From a bacterium (GTDB lineage: Bacteria > Planctomycetota > UBA11346): DNA of 40,777 nt. This document shows, in pieces, positions 7,269 through 16,185 of this stretch (its first letter is position 1; every line of letters begins with the position of its first letter). The stretch spans positions 1 through 40,777 of the forward strand of contig JAIFND010000070.1 of assembly GCA_020047915.1 (NCBI GenBank), written 5' to 3'. The notes beneath the pieces are model-generated. The model was not told the origin of the DNA and did no database searches. It was given only the letters and a program-made list of their open reading frames with translations. Made by a program: the position numbers and the translations under genes.

Positions 7269-9848
7269 ATGGCGATGCTGACCTATGAAGGCAACCAGAT
7301 CGAACTGAGCGGCGAGTGCTTCCTCGGCCGGCAGCGCGAATGCGGCGTGGTGATCCGCGACTCTGCGGCCAGTCGCAAACATGCCCGCGTCTTCCAGGCC
7401 GAGGGCTGCTGGTGGGTCGAGGACCTCGGCAGCGCCAATGGCACCCGCCACAACGGCTCCGAGGTCAAGACACGGCTTGGTCTGCGCAACGGCGATGCCA
7501 TCCGCATCGGCGAGGCCGAGGTCGTGTTCCACTGCTCCGAACGCGAGAGTGCACCCGAGCGGAAGCCTGACGTCGTCCGGCTCGATCCGCAGTCGCTGGA
7601 GGGGCGCGAGATCAACGGCTACCGGGTCGGCAAGCTGCTCGGCCGCAGCGGCATGGGCTTCCTCTACCAGGCGACCCAGAGCAGCCTGCAGCGCGAAGTC
7701 GCCTTCAAGGTGTTCTCGCGCAAGATCATCGAGCAGGATCCGACCTTCGCCGAGCGCCTTCGCGAGCTGGCTTCGCGTAGCGGCAACCTGCGCCACGACG
7801 GCTTTGTCCAGTTGCACGAGAACGGCATCGAAGATGGCCTGCCGTGGTATTCCATGGAGCTGGTCCAGGGCGACACCCTGGCGCACCTGGTGGAGCGCGA
7901 AGGCCGCTTCCAGCCCGAACTGGCCCTGCTGGTCTGCGAACGCGTCGCGCTGGCCATGGCCGAGGCGCACAAGGCCGGCATCATCCACCGCGACCTCGCC
8001 CCGCGTACCATCATGCTGACCGCCACCGGCCAGGTGAAGATCCTCGATCTCGGCATCGCGTCCGTCCTCGGCCGGGGCCGTGACCATCAGCGGCCCGAGG
8101 CGGCCTGGCATTGCGCACCCGAGGTCGCCACCAAGGCCGAGCCCGCCCCGGCCGACGACACCTACGCCCTGGGTTGCGTGATGCACCACCTGCTCACCGG
8201 AGCACCGCCCTTCACCGGGGTGACGGCAGAGGCGGTGTTCAAGGCCCACGCCCAGGAGATGATCCCGATCCTGCGCAAGACCGTGCCCGGCCTGCCGGCC
8301 GCCGTCGAGGAGTTGCACCAGTCGCTGCTCAACAAGAACAGCGACTGGCGTCTGGCCGACATGGCCGACGTGGCAAAGACCCTGCGCCAGTTGCGCGAAT
8401 GTCTGGGTCAGGCTGTCGCTGCGGCCCAGGGCCAGGCGGCGCGCATGGTCGAGCGGGCTGCCGCGTCGCAACGGCGCACTGAACGCTCGATGCTGGGCAA
8501 GTTCATCATCATGGCCCTCATCGGTCTTCTCGTCCTGGTCGGGGCGCTGGTCCTGCCGGGGCAGCTGCGGCGGGGGACTCCGGATCCGGTTCCGCCCCCG
8601 ATCGCCACCCCGGCCAACCCGTCGCTGCCGGCCTTCCAGGCTGCCACGCCGACCGTGACGGCACGACCGGCAGCCACCGTGGACGCCAATCTCGAACGCG
8701 TACGTGGCCTGCGTGCGCGGTTCGCGGCCAAGGCGGCGAGCTGGCCGGTCCTCGAACAGGAGGCCGCTGATCTGACCGCCTCGGTTCCGGCCACCTCGGC
8801 GGCGGCGGGCGAACTGCGCCTGCTGCGCACCCAGATCGCCGACGATGCCGAAGCCTGGTACCGCGCCGAGCTCGCGAAGCTGCCGGCGGTGGCCAGCGGT
8901 TCGAGCGGCATGCGGTTGACCGCGCTGGCCCGGCTGCGCGACGAGGCCGCTGCCGCCGAGCGCATCGATGCCGAGGTGCGCTATCAGGAGGAGCTCGCCG
9001 TCCTGGTGCAGCGTCTCAACGAGGTCCGCCGGCAGTCACGCCGCGCGCTTGAAGCCGGCCGGCCGGGCGACTTGCCGGGCCTGGCCGCCGCCCTGGCCCC
9101 GTCCTTCAACGGGACCCCGGTGGCCGGCCTGCAGCGTCAGTTCGCGATCCTGTGCACCGAGGCCGCGACCTTGGCGACGGGTTGGAAGGGCGACTGGCGG
9201 CTGGTCTCCAGCGGCTTCGAACGGGCGCGCGGCGAACGCGCGCTCGCCGCCGCTGCCGCCCTGCTGATCACCGGCGAACACGTCCGCGCCCGGCGCATCC
9301 TGCTGGCCGACCCGCAGCTGGGCCAAGGCGCCCTGCTCAGCCGGCGCGAGGCCCTGATGGGCGGTCTCGCCGCCGTCCTCGCCTTCGACGATCCGACTGA
9401 TCTCCAGTACCTCGACATCGCCTCGGGCGAACCCGCGCTGTCCGGGGGGGCGCTGTCCGGCAAGGCTGGCGATGCTGCCGCGCTGGTGTGCACCATCCCG
9501 ATCGGCGGAGCTGATTGGCAGGCCGACGCCCTGTTCACCGTCGCGGGCGCGGATGGGGAGATCGTCCTGACCTGCGTCGCCCAGGGGCAGTCCTCGTTCA
9601 TGCTCCGGTTGGCCGAAGGCCAGGCGGTGCTCAACGTCGCGAAGGTCGAACGAGCCTCACCGACCACGATCACCGGTCAGCGCCGCGTACGTCTGTCCTG
9701 CCGTGGCGGCGAACTGCGCGTGCTGCTCGACGGCCGGGCCCTAGCGACCTACGACAAGACTCCGGTGCCGGCTGGTTCCAGCCTGCGCCTGGAACTGGCC
9801 GGCTCGGACTGGCGCCTGGAAGAGCTTCAGGTCGTCGGCGGACGCTGA
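7269..9848 (+). CDS. FHA domain + protein kinase-like domain + transmembrane helix + C-terminal extracytoplasmic domain
   Basis: 859 aa; FHA signature (FLGRQRECGVVIRDSAASRKHARVF...DLGSANGTRHNG), kinase-like GRSGMGFLYQA, VAFKVF, IIHRDLAPRTIML, ILDLGIAS, CAPEVA; TM segment FIIMALIGLLVLVGALVL. Confidence 0.85.
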   Translation: MAMLTYEGNQIELSGECFLGRQRECGVVIRDSAASRKHARVFQAEGCWWVEDLGSANGTRHNGSEVKTRLGLRNGDAIRIGEAEVVFHCSERESAPERKPDVVRLDPQSLEGREINGYRVGKLLGRSGMGFLYQATQSSLQREVAFKVFSRKIIEQDPTFAERLRELASRSGNLRHDGFVQLHENGIEDGLPWYSMELVQGDTLAHLVEREGRFQPELALLVCERVALAMAEAHKAGIIHRDLAPRTIMLTATGQVKILDLGIASVLGRGRDHQRPEAAWHCAPEVATKAEPAPADDTYALGCVMHHLLTGAPPFTGVTAEAVFKAHAQEMIPILRKTVPGLPAAVEELHQSLLNKNSDWRLADMADVAKTLRQLRECLGQAVAAAQGQAARMVERAAASQRRTERSMLGKFIIMALIGLLVLVGALVLPGQLRRGTPDPVPPPIATPANPSLPAFQAATPTVTARPAATVDANLERVRGLRARFAAKAASWPVLEQEAADLTASVPATSAAAGELRLLRTQIADDAEAWYRAELAKLPAVASGSSGMRLTALARLRDEAAAAERIDAEVRYQEELAVLVQRLNEVRRQSRRALEAGRPGDLPGLAAALAPSFNGTPVAGLQRQFAILCTEAATLATGWKGDWRLVSSGFERARGERALAAAAALLITGEHVRARRILLADPQLGQGALLSRREALMGGLAAVLAFDDPTDLQYLDIASGEPALSGGALSGKAGDAAALVCTIPIGGADWQADALFTVAGADGEIVLTCVAQGQSSFMLRLAEGQAVLNVAKVERASPTTITGQRRVRLSCRGGELRVLLDGRALATYDKTPVPAGSSLRLELAGSDWRLEELQVVGGR

Positions 9849-10556
9849 GTGGGCCACCCGCCCTGGCTGGTCCACCTCGACTCCTGTCCCAGCACCAACA
9901 CCTGGGCCTTGCAGCATCTTGATGATCTGCGGCATGGATCGGCGGTGTTCACCCGTCGGCAGAGCGCCGGTCGTGGGCGGGAAGGACGGTCCTGGCTGGC
10001 TCCGGCCGGTACGCTTACCGCGAGCCTCGTCCTCGACGCGCCCATCACGCTGCAGCGTCCGCTCGCCCTGGCTGCCGGCCTCGCCTGCATCCACGCGCTG
10101 AGCGACCTGGCCCCGGCGCTCGCTGACGGCCTGGCCATCAAATGGCCGAATGATGTGCTGCTGCACGATCGCAAGCTCGCCGGCATCCTGTGTGAAGGTT
10201 CCGGACAGCGCATGGTGGTCGGCATCGGCCTGAACCTGGCGGCCGAACTTCCGGCCGACCTGCCGGCGACCAGCGTGCACCTCCACGCCCCGCCGCCCGA
10301 CGATCTCGTGCTGCTCGATCGCCTGCGTGGGTATCTGCTGGAGGCGGCGGGCCTCTGCGCGCTGCGCGGATTGGAACCGCTGCTGCCGCAGTTGCGGGCC
10401 CGGGATGCGCTGCTTGGGCGCAGCCTGACCATCGCGACCAGGACCGGACAGCTGGAGGGTCAGGGAGGGGGCATCGACGAGCAGGGGCATCTGCTGCTGA
10501 TCGTCCCGGCCGGCGGCATCGCCAGCGTCGAGGCGGGTCACATCGTCGCCTGGTGA
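9849..10556 (+). CDS. birA: Biotin--[acetyl-CoA-carboxylase] ligase
   Basis: 235 aa; STNTWA, AGRGREGRSW, IKWPNDVLLHDRKLAGIL, VVGIGLNL. GTG start directly abuts the upstream TGA. Confidence 0.85.
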   Translation: MGHPPWLVHLDSCPSTNTWALQHLDDLRHGSAVFTRRQSAGRGREGRSWLAPAGTLTASLVLDAPITLQRPLALAAGLACIHALSDLAPALADGLAIKWPNDVLLHDRKLAGILCEGSGQRMVVGIGLNLAAELPADLPATSVHLHAPPPDDLVLLDRLRGYLLEAAGLCALRGLEPLLPQLRARDALLGRSLTIATRTGQLEGQGGGIDEQGHLLLIVPAGGIASVEAGHIVAW

Positions 10557-10593
10557 AGCGCGGGGCGTCCGAGTCCGGGTTGCCCGGGCTTGA

Positions 10594-10613
10594 ATGGGTC
10601 GTTACGAACCCAT
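10594..10613. promoter_or_regulatory. Imperfect dyad upstream of the DnaE-like gene
   Basis: ATGGGTCGTTACGAACCCAT: 6-bp outer arms plus an inner CGT-T-ACG with a one-base bulge; 9 bp before the ATG at 10623. Confidence 0.3.
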
Positions 10614-10622
10614 AGTAAACGC

Positions 10623-13600
10623 ATGCCCGCCGTCCTCACGCCGCCACCGTCGATCGCAGCGCGACCGCAGAGTGCGCTGCAGAATCCGCCCATGGCTGTG
10701 CGCACGCACTTCTCGCCCATGGAGGGGGCCCACGCTCCGGCGGCCTGGAGCGAGGCGCTGCAGACCTGTGAGGCGCAGCGCGTCCTGCTGGCCGATCGTG
10801 ACACCCTGGCCGGGCTGCCGGCCGCCATCGCGGCGTGGGGACGTGAACGCATCGCGGTCGGCGCCACCGTGCGCTGGCGACCGGCCTGTGGTGACGCCTC
10901 CGACCTCATGCTGATGGCCCCGACCGCCCACGCCTACGCCCGGCTCTGCCGCCTGCTGTCGTGGCAGGCCGAGGAGCCAGGCGCCTGGTCGGTCTGGCAG
11001 GAGGGGCGGGGCCGCGCTGCGCCCGACCTGGACGGGATCATCGCACTGGTCAGCGATCAGGCGCCGATCGCGAGCCTGCGCTCGGCCGGGGCGGAAGCCT
11101 GGTGGCGGTGCGGCCTGCAGCCGGACCTGTCTGCGGTCGGACTGCCAGCGGCGGCGCTCCCCGTGTTCACCCATCTGGGCGCGGCCGACCGGGCTGGCGA
11201 TGCCGTGCGCCAGGCCGTCGCCCGCCGCGAAGGCCGCTGCATCGCCGCTGGCGCGGCGCTCAGCGATCTCACCGCCATGCGCATGGCCTACCGCAACCAT
11301 GGATTTCTGCTCGACGCCGGGCGCGAACTGCTCGGCCGCTGCACCTATGTCCCGGGCGGCGTCTGGCACATGCCGCCGTCGCACCACGCTGATGCGGATG
11401 CTGAACTGCGCCGCCGTGCCGAGGCTGGCGTACGCCGCCGCTTCGTTGAGGTGACGGACGGGATCCGTGCCCGCCTCGATCACGAACTGACGGTGATCGC
11501 GGCCAAGGGCTTTTCCGGATACATCCTCACCGTCGCCGACCTCGCCGCCGGCCGGCGCACCTGTGGGCGCGGCAGCGGCGCCTCGTCGCTGGTCGTCTAT
11601 TGCCTTGGCATCACCAATGTCGATCCGATCCGCTACCGCCTCATGTTCGAACGGTTCCTGAATCCGGCGCGCAGTGATCCGCCGGATCTCGATGTGGATT
11701 TCCCCTGGGACGAGCGGGACGCCGTGCTGGCGGCGGCCATCGCCCGCTACGGGCACGGCCATGTCGCCATGGTGGCGAACCATAACCACCTGCGGCGCTG
11801 GAGCGCCCTGCGTATCGTCGCCCGGGCCTATGGCCGCAGCGACAGCGAGACCACCGCCGTGCAGAACCAGGTGCGGGCGCATGAACGCTACGGCGCGCCG
11901 CTGCGTCTGGCCGAGCCCTGGCCTGGCATCCTCGTCCAGGCCGGACATCTCGTCGGCGTCCCGCATCATGCCGGGCTCCACTGTGGCGGGGTCGTGATCA
12001 CGCCGGAACCGCTGCGCGATCTGGTGCCCATCCATCCTGCCGCCAAGCGGATCGCGATGGAACAGGCCATGGAGGATGAATCGCCGCCAAGCTGCATCCC
12101 CGTCCCGGCGATCTGCTGGGAGAAGGACGGCGCCGAGGCGATGGGCCTGGTGAAGATCGACCTGCTCGGCAACCGCGCGCTGGCGGTGGTGCGCGATGCC
12201 CTGGCCGATCTGGCCGAGGACGGGATCACCATCGACGAGGCACGCTGGCGTCCCGCAGAGGACCTGCTGACCCGGCAGGTGGTGGCCTGCGGTGACACCC
12301 TCGGCTGCTTCTACATCGAGAGCCCGGCGATGCGGCAACTGCAGGCGAAGGCCGGCAGCGGCGACTTCGACCGCCTGGTGATCCATTCCTCGATCATCCG
12401 GCCGGCCGCCAACCGCTGGATCAACGAGTACCTCTCCCGCTTGCACCACCACCGCACCACCGGCGAGCACAAGGACGAGTGGTACCCGCACCCGGCCCTG
12501 CGCGGCCTGCTGTCGGAAAGCTACGGCATCCTGTCCTATCAAGAGGACGTGATGCTTGCCGCCATCCAGATCGCCGGCTTCGACGACCGGCAGGCGAACG
12601 GGCTGCGCAAGGCGCTCGGCCTGTGGGACACCCAGCAGCGGCTGACCTGCTTCGCCGACGAGTTCCGGCGCGGCGCCGAGGCGCGTGGCGCCAGCAGCGC
12701 GGCCATCGACACGGTGTGGGGCATGATCTCGTCCTTCGCCGGCTACTCCTTCTGCAAGGCGCACAGCGCCAGCTACGCCATGGTCAGCTTCCAGTGCGCC
12801 TACCTCAAGGCGCACCATCCGGCCCATTTCCTGGCCCGGGTGGTAGCGAACGAGGGCGGATTCTACCAGCCGGCGGCCTACCTGGAGGAGGCTCGTCGCC
12901 AGGGCATCGCGATCCTCGGCCCATGCGTCGTCGCGAGCGGCTGGGTGACCAGTCGGCAGGCCGCGGACGCCATTCGCGTCGGACTGCATCTGGTGCCCGG
13001 CCTCGCGTCCTCGACCGGCGGACGCCTCGTGGCTGAACGGGCCCGTCGCCCCTTCAGCGGGGTGGCTGACCTCCGCCGGAGGACCGGCCTGAGCGCCGGT
13101 CAGCTCGACACCTTGGCACGGGCCGGCGCCCTTGATGCGCTCCACCCTGCCTGCCACCGCGATCAGATCATCTGGATGGCCACCAGCGTCGGCCTGCAGC
13201 CACTGGTCCGCCACGAGGAGGACGACGATGGGGCGCAGCGCATCTTCCCGCTTGTGCCCTGTGCCGATCCGCGTCCGGCTGGATTGCCCGCCCGTTCCGC
13301 CCGGGCCATCGCCTGGGAGGTGTTCCGTACCCTCGGCTTCCTGCCCGCCGGACACCCGATCCGCTTCTGTGATCGTGGCCGCGATCGCCTGCGCTGCCGC
13401 GACCTGGCCCCGCACATGGCCCGGACGCGCATCCGACTGGTGGCCTGGCCGATCACCAGGAAGCAGGTGGAGACGCATCCCAAGCCGAAGCCTGGCGCGA
13501 TTTCTGGCCCGCCCGAACCCATGGCCTTCGTCACCCTGGAAGATGAGACCGGCCTGGTCGAGACCGTCTGGTTTCCCGACGCCTACCGCAGTTTCGGACC

Positions 13601-13709
13601 GCTACTGGACCAGGGCCTGCCGTTGCGCCTGCACGGCATCGTCGAGATCAGCCACGGCGCAGTGGCGGTGACGGTGCAGGCGGCCGAGGTGGTCGATCCG
13701 GCGCCCTGA
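10623..13709 (+). CDS. Error-prone DnaE2/ImuC-type DNA polymerase III alpha-like subunit
   Basis: About 1028 aa from the ATG at 10623 (TTG at 10590 also possible); CGRGSGASSLVVYCLGI, PPDLDVDFPWDERD, YGHGHVAMVANHNH, GLVKIDLLGNRALAVV, SYGILSYQEDVM, and OB-fold-like C-terminus MAFVTLEDETGLVETVWFP. Confidence 0.85.
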   Translation: MPAVLTPPPSIAARPQSALQNPPMAVRTHFSPMEGAHAPAAWSEALQTCEAQRVLLADRDTLAGLPAAIAAWGRERIAVGATVRWRPACGDASDLMLMAPTAHAYARLCRLLSWQAEEPGAWSVWQEGRGRAAPDLDGIIALVSDQAPIASLRSAGAEAWWRCGLQPDLSAVGLPAAALPVFTHLGAADRAGDAVRQAVARREGRCIAAGAALSDLTAMRMAYRNHGFLLDAGRELLGRCTYVPGGVWHMPPSHHADADAELRRRAEAGVRRRFVEVTDGIRARLDHELTVIAAKGFSGYILTVADLAAGRRTCGRGSGASSLVVYCLGITNVDPIRYRLMFERFLNPARSDPPDLDVDFPWDERDAVLAAAIARYGHGHVAMVANHNHLRRWSALRIVARAYGRSDSETTAVQNQVRAHERYGAPLRLAEPWPGILVQAGHLVGVPHHAGLHCGGVVITPEPLRDLVPIHPAAKRIAMEQAMEDESPPSCIPVPAICWEKDGAEAMGLVKIDLLGNRALAVVRDALADLAEDGITIDEARWRPAEDLLTRQVVACGDTLGCFYIESPAMRQLQAKAGSGDFDRLVIHSSIIRPAANRWINEYLSRLHHHRTTGEHKDEWYPHPALRGLLSESYGILSYQEDVMLAAIQIAGFDDRQANGLRKALGLWDTQQRLTCFADEFRRGAEARGASSAAIDTVWGMISSFAGYSFCKAHSASYAMVSFQCAYLKAHHPAHFLARVVANEGGFYQPAAYLEEARRQGIAILGPCVVASGWVTSRQAADAIRVGLHLVPGLASSTGGRLVAERARRPFSGVADLRRRTGLSAGQLDTLARAGALDALHPACHRDQIIWMATSVGLQPLVRHEEDDDGAQRIFPLVPCADPRPAGLPARSARAIAWEVFRTLGFLPAGHPIRFCDRGRDRLRCRDLAPHMARTRIRLVAWPITRKQVETHPKPKPGAISGPPEPMAFVTLEDETGLVETVWFPDAYRSFGPLLDQGLPLRLHGIVEISHGAVAVTVQAAEVVDPAP

Positions 13710-13743
13710 GCCGGCTGGTGCCTAATCAGCGAAAACCAGGATC

Positions 13744-15078
13744 CTAACTACCTTCGGCCACGTCCTCGCCGCCGCGGAAATACTGCCAGAACGAGGTGCG
13801 GCGGCGGATCACCTTGCCGCGTGCGTCCTCGAGGTCGGCGAGTTGTTCCAGCACTTCACGGTGGGTCTGCGGCCGAGCCGACGGGTCGGTGGCGAGCATG
13901 CGCATGGCAAGGTCGGACAAGCCCTTGTCGGCCTCGGGCGCTACCTGCTGCGGGTGCGGCGGCAGTTCGCGCAGGCGCTTGACCATCAGTTGGATCGGAT
14001 CGGGATCACTGAACGGCGGCTGGCCGGTCAGGGCGTGGTAGAGGGTCGCGCCGAGCGAGTAGATGTCGCTGCGTTGGCTGGCCCGCGCCACGCCGCCCTC
14101 GACCAGTTCCGGCGCGATGTAGGTCGGCGTGCCGATGACCGTGCCCTTGCTGACCAGCTGGCTGTGCAGGCCGCTCTGGCCGGTGCCGGGGACGCCGGCC
14201 AGGCCGAAGTCGGCGACCCGCACCCGGCCGCCCTTGTCGAGCAGCAGGTTGTCCGGCTTGATGTCGCAGTGGATGACGCCCGAGGTCTCATAGGCGTAGG
14301 CCAGCCCCTCGGCGCACTGCGCGAACAGCGGCAGGCAGGTGGCGGCGTCGAGGCGGGTGCGCGTCTTGATCAGCCGGGTCAACGACTGGCCGTCGATGTA
14401 TTCCATCACCAGGTAGGGGAAGGCGCCCTGGTCATCGAAGTCGAAGATGCGCATGATCGCCGGATGGCCGAGCCGGGCGAGGGTGTGCGCCTCGTTGGCG
14501 GTCAGCATCAGGGCGTGGGGGGCGCCTTCGGCCCCGGGCAGCAGCACCTTGACCACGACATCGATCTTCAGCGTGGTGTGCCAGGCGAGGAAGATCAGTG
14601 AACTGGCGCCGCGCGCGAATTCGGTGACCAGACGGCAGCGGCCGAGCGTGGCGCCGACCGCCGGGGGGACGGGCCGGCTACCCGACCCCTCGGCACCCCG
14701 GGCGAAGCGGGGTGGCAGCTTGATCCCGGCATCGGTCAGGACGCGGGCGATCGACTGCAGGACGAAGGCGGTGTCCTGGTGGATGTTGCGCGCCGGCCGC
14801 GAGGCGCCCTGGACAAGGGCGAACTCGGCGTTTTCCAGCATGATTGAACGGGTCAGGGCGGCGGTGCCGGTGTGCTCGCCGAACTGGGCGAAGCGCAGGC
14901 GGCCGCCATCGACGTGCACCTCGGCCAGGGCCTGGCCGCTGGTGATGCGCAGCATGCCGCTGAGTCCGAGATCGCGGCAGGACTCGAAGACCTCCAAAAG
15001 TCCCGGCCGGGCGACCGTCCCCTGGAAGGACTGGGCGCGGATCATCGGCTGGGGCAGATCAGGCTGGGAGGCTGGCAC
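13744..15078 (-). CDS. DUF4388-like (PATAN-type) N-terminal domain fused to a serine/threonine protein kinase
   Basis: 444 aa; N-terminal 'SCRDLGLSGMLRITSGQALAEVHVDGGRLRFAQFGEHTGTAALTRSI...' and kinase motifs VVKVLL, VIHCDIKPDNLLLDKGG, VADFGLAG, YIAPELV, SDIYSLGATLYHALTGQPPF. Confidence 0.85.
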   Translation of the reverse strand: MPASQPDLPQPMIRAQSFQGTVARPGLLEVFESCRDLGLSGMLRITSGQALAEVHVDGGRLRFAQFGEHTGTAALTRSIMLENAEFALVQGASRPARNIHQDTAFVLQSIARVLTDAGIKLPPRFARGAEGSGSRPVPPAVGATLGRCRLVTEFARGASSLIFLAWHTTLKIDVVVKVLLPGAEGAPHALMLTANEAHTLARLGHPAIMRIFDFDDQGAFPYLVMEYIDGQSLTRLIKTRTRLDAATCLPLFAQCAEGLAYAYETSGVIHCDIKPDNLLLDKGGRVRVADFGLAGVPGTGQSGLHSQLVSKGTVIGTPTYIAPELVEGGVARASQRSDIYSLGATLYHALTGQPPFSDPDPIQLMVKRLRELPPHPQQVAPEADKGLSDLAMRMLATDPSARPQTHREVLEQLADLEDARGKVIRRRTSFWQYFRGGEDVAEGS

Positions 15079-15157
15079 GGCGGGGACTATGGCGTGGGAT
15101 GGCCGGACGGGAAGTGCGCTCTGGCGCGACAGGGGGGCAGGCTAGGCTGGGCCCCCC

Positions 15158-15517
15158 ATGCGCTTCAGGGATGCCGAACACGTCGACCTCGGGTCGTTCT
15201 ACGCCCGCCGCCCCGGTCTCGGGCGGATCTACCGTCTGGCCGGCTATGCCGCCTGCGTCGGCGTCCTGTGGTGGGCGCACGACGTCCAGCGCATCGGCGT
15301 CCTGCTGGTGATCCTGCTGATCGCCTGGCTGATGGCGTGGAAACGTGAGGTCGGGGCCCTGTTCCGCGCCCCGTTGGTTGCCGCCATCGCGATGTGCGCG
15401 GTGCTGATCACCGCCGACCGCCTCGGCCACCCGCTGCAGACGGCCAGTCGCCAGGTCGAGTTTCATTTCCACGGTGACGGTGCCATGCCCCCGCCCATGA
15501 TGGAGAATATCAAGTGA
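15158..15517 (+). CDS. Small membrane protein of unknown function
   Basis: 119 aa; hydrophobic segments (IYRLAGYAACVGVLWW; IGVLLVILLIAWLMAW; APLVAAIAMCAVLIT). Stop overlaps the psd start (GTGA). Confidence 0.7.
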   Translation: MRFRDAEHVDLGSFYARRPGLGRIYRLAGYAACVGVLWWAHDVQRIGVLLVILLIAWLMAWKREVGALFRAPLVAAIAMCAVLITADRLGHPLQTASRQVEFHFHGDGAMPPPMMENIK

Positions 15518-16185
15518 TCGCTCGCTGGGGTATCGCACCGTTGCTCGTCTCCTGGGCCATCCTCGCCTGGGGCGCCTGGCTGCTGCCGGGCGGCTGGATC
15601 CAGGACATCGGCATCGCCGTGGCCATCGCCGCCGGCCTCTTCGTCCTGTGGTTCTTCCGCAGCCCGAAGCGCATTCCGCCCCCCGGTCCGCACCGCCTGG
15701 TTGCGCCTGCCGATGGCACGGTGTGGGACATCGATGAACTGCCCGAGCCCCTGGTCATCGGCGGCCAAGCGCGGCGCATCGGCATCTTCCTGAGTGTGTT
15801 CAACGTGCACGTGAACCGCGCGCCCTGCGCCGGCACGGTGACCTACGCCAACTACCGCCCGGGACGCTTTCTCGATGTGCGCCACCCCGACTGCTCGGAA
15901 CTCAACGAGGCCAACACCCTGGGCATCGCCTGCGATCCCGAGGTCGGCACGGACATCCGCATCGTCGTGCGCCAGCTCGCCGGGCTGATCGCCCGCCGCA
16001 TCATCTGCACGCACGGGGTCGGCGACCGCCTCGCACGCGGCGAGCTCTACGGCATGATCCGCTTCGGCAGTCGCACCGAACTGTACGTGCCGCTCGACCG
16101 GCCGCACAAGGTGCTGGTCAAGCGCGGCGACAAGGTCAAGGGTGGTGAGACTGTGCTGGTCGAGTTCGAATCGGTCGCGCCGTGA
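15514..16185 (+). CDS. psd: Phosphatidylserine decarboxylase (short, archaeal-like type)
   Basis: 223 aa; FLSVFNVHVNRAPCAGTV, and C-terminal GMIRFGSRTELYVP containing the Gly-Ser self-cleavage-type motif; LVKRGDKVKGGETVL. Confidence 0.88.
   Translation: MIARWGIAPLLVSWAILAWGAWLLPGGWIQDIGIAVAIAAGLFVLWFFRSPKRIPPPGPHRLVAPADGTVWDIDELPEPLVIGGQARRIGIFLSVFNVHVNRAPCAGTVTYANYRPGRFLDVRHPDCSELNEANTLGIACDPEVGTDIRIVVRQLAGLIARRIICTHGVGDRLARGELYGMIRFGSRTELYVPLDRPHKVLVKRGDKVKGGETVLVEFESVAP

Noticed and set aside
7212-8471. 419-aa minus-strand ORF antisense to the FHA-kinase
   Set aside because: Shadow ORF; opposite strand has FHA and kinase motifs.
10602-13478. 958-aa minus-strand ORF antisense to the DnaE-like gene
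   Set aside because: Shadow ORF typical of high-GC coding DNA; no recognisable motifs, and the plus strand has strong polymerase motifs.
16158-16172. GAGTTCGAATC, resembling a tRNA T-arm
   Set aside because: Lies in the psd 3' coding end (VEFESV) with no acceptor/anticodon stems around it.
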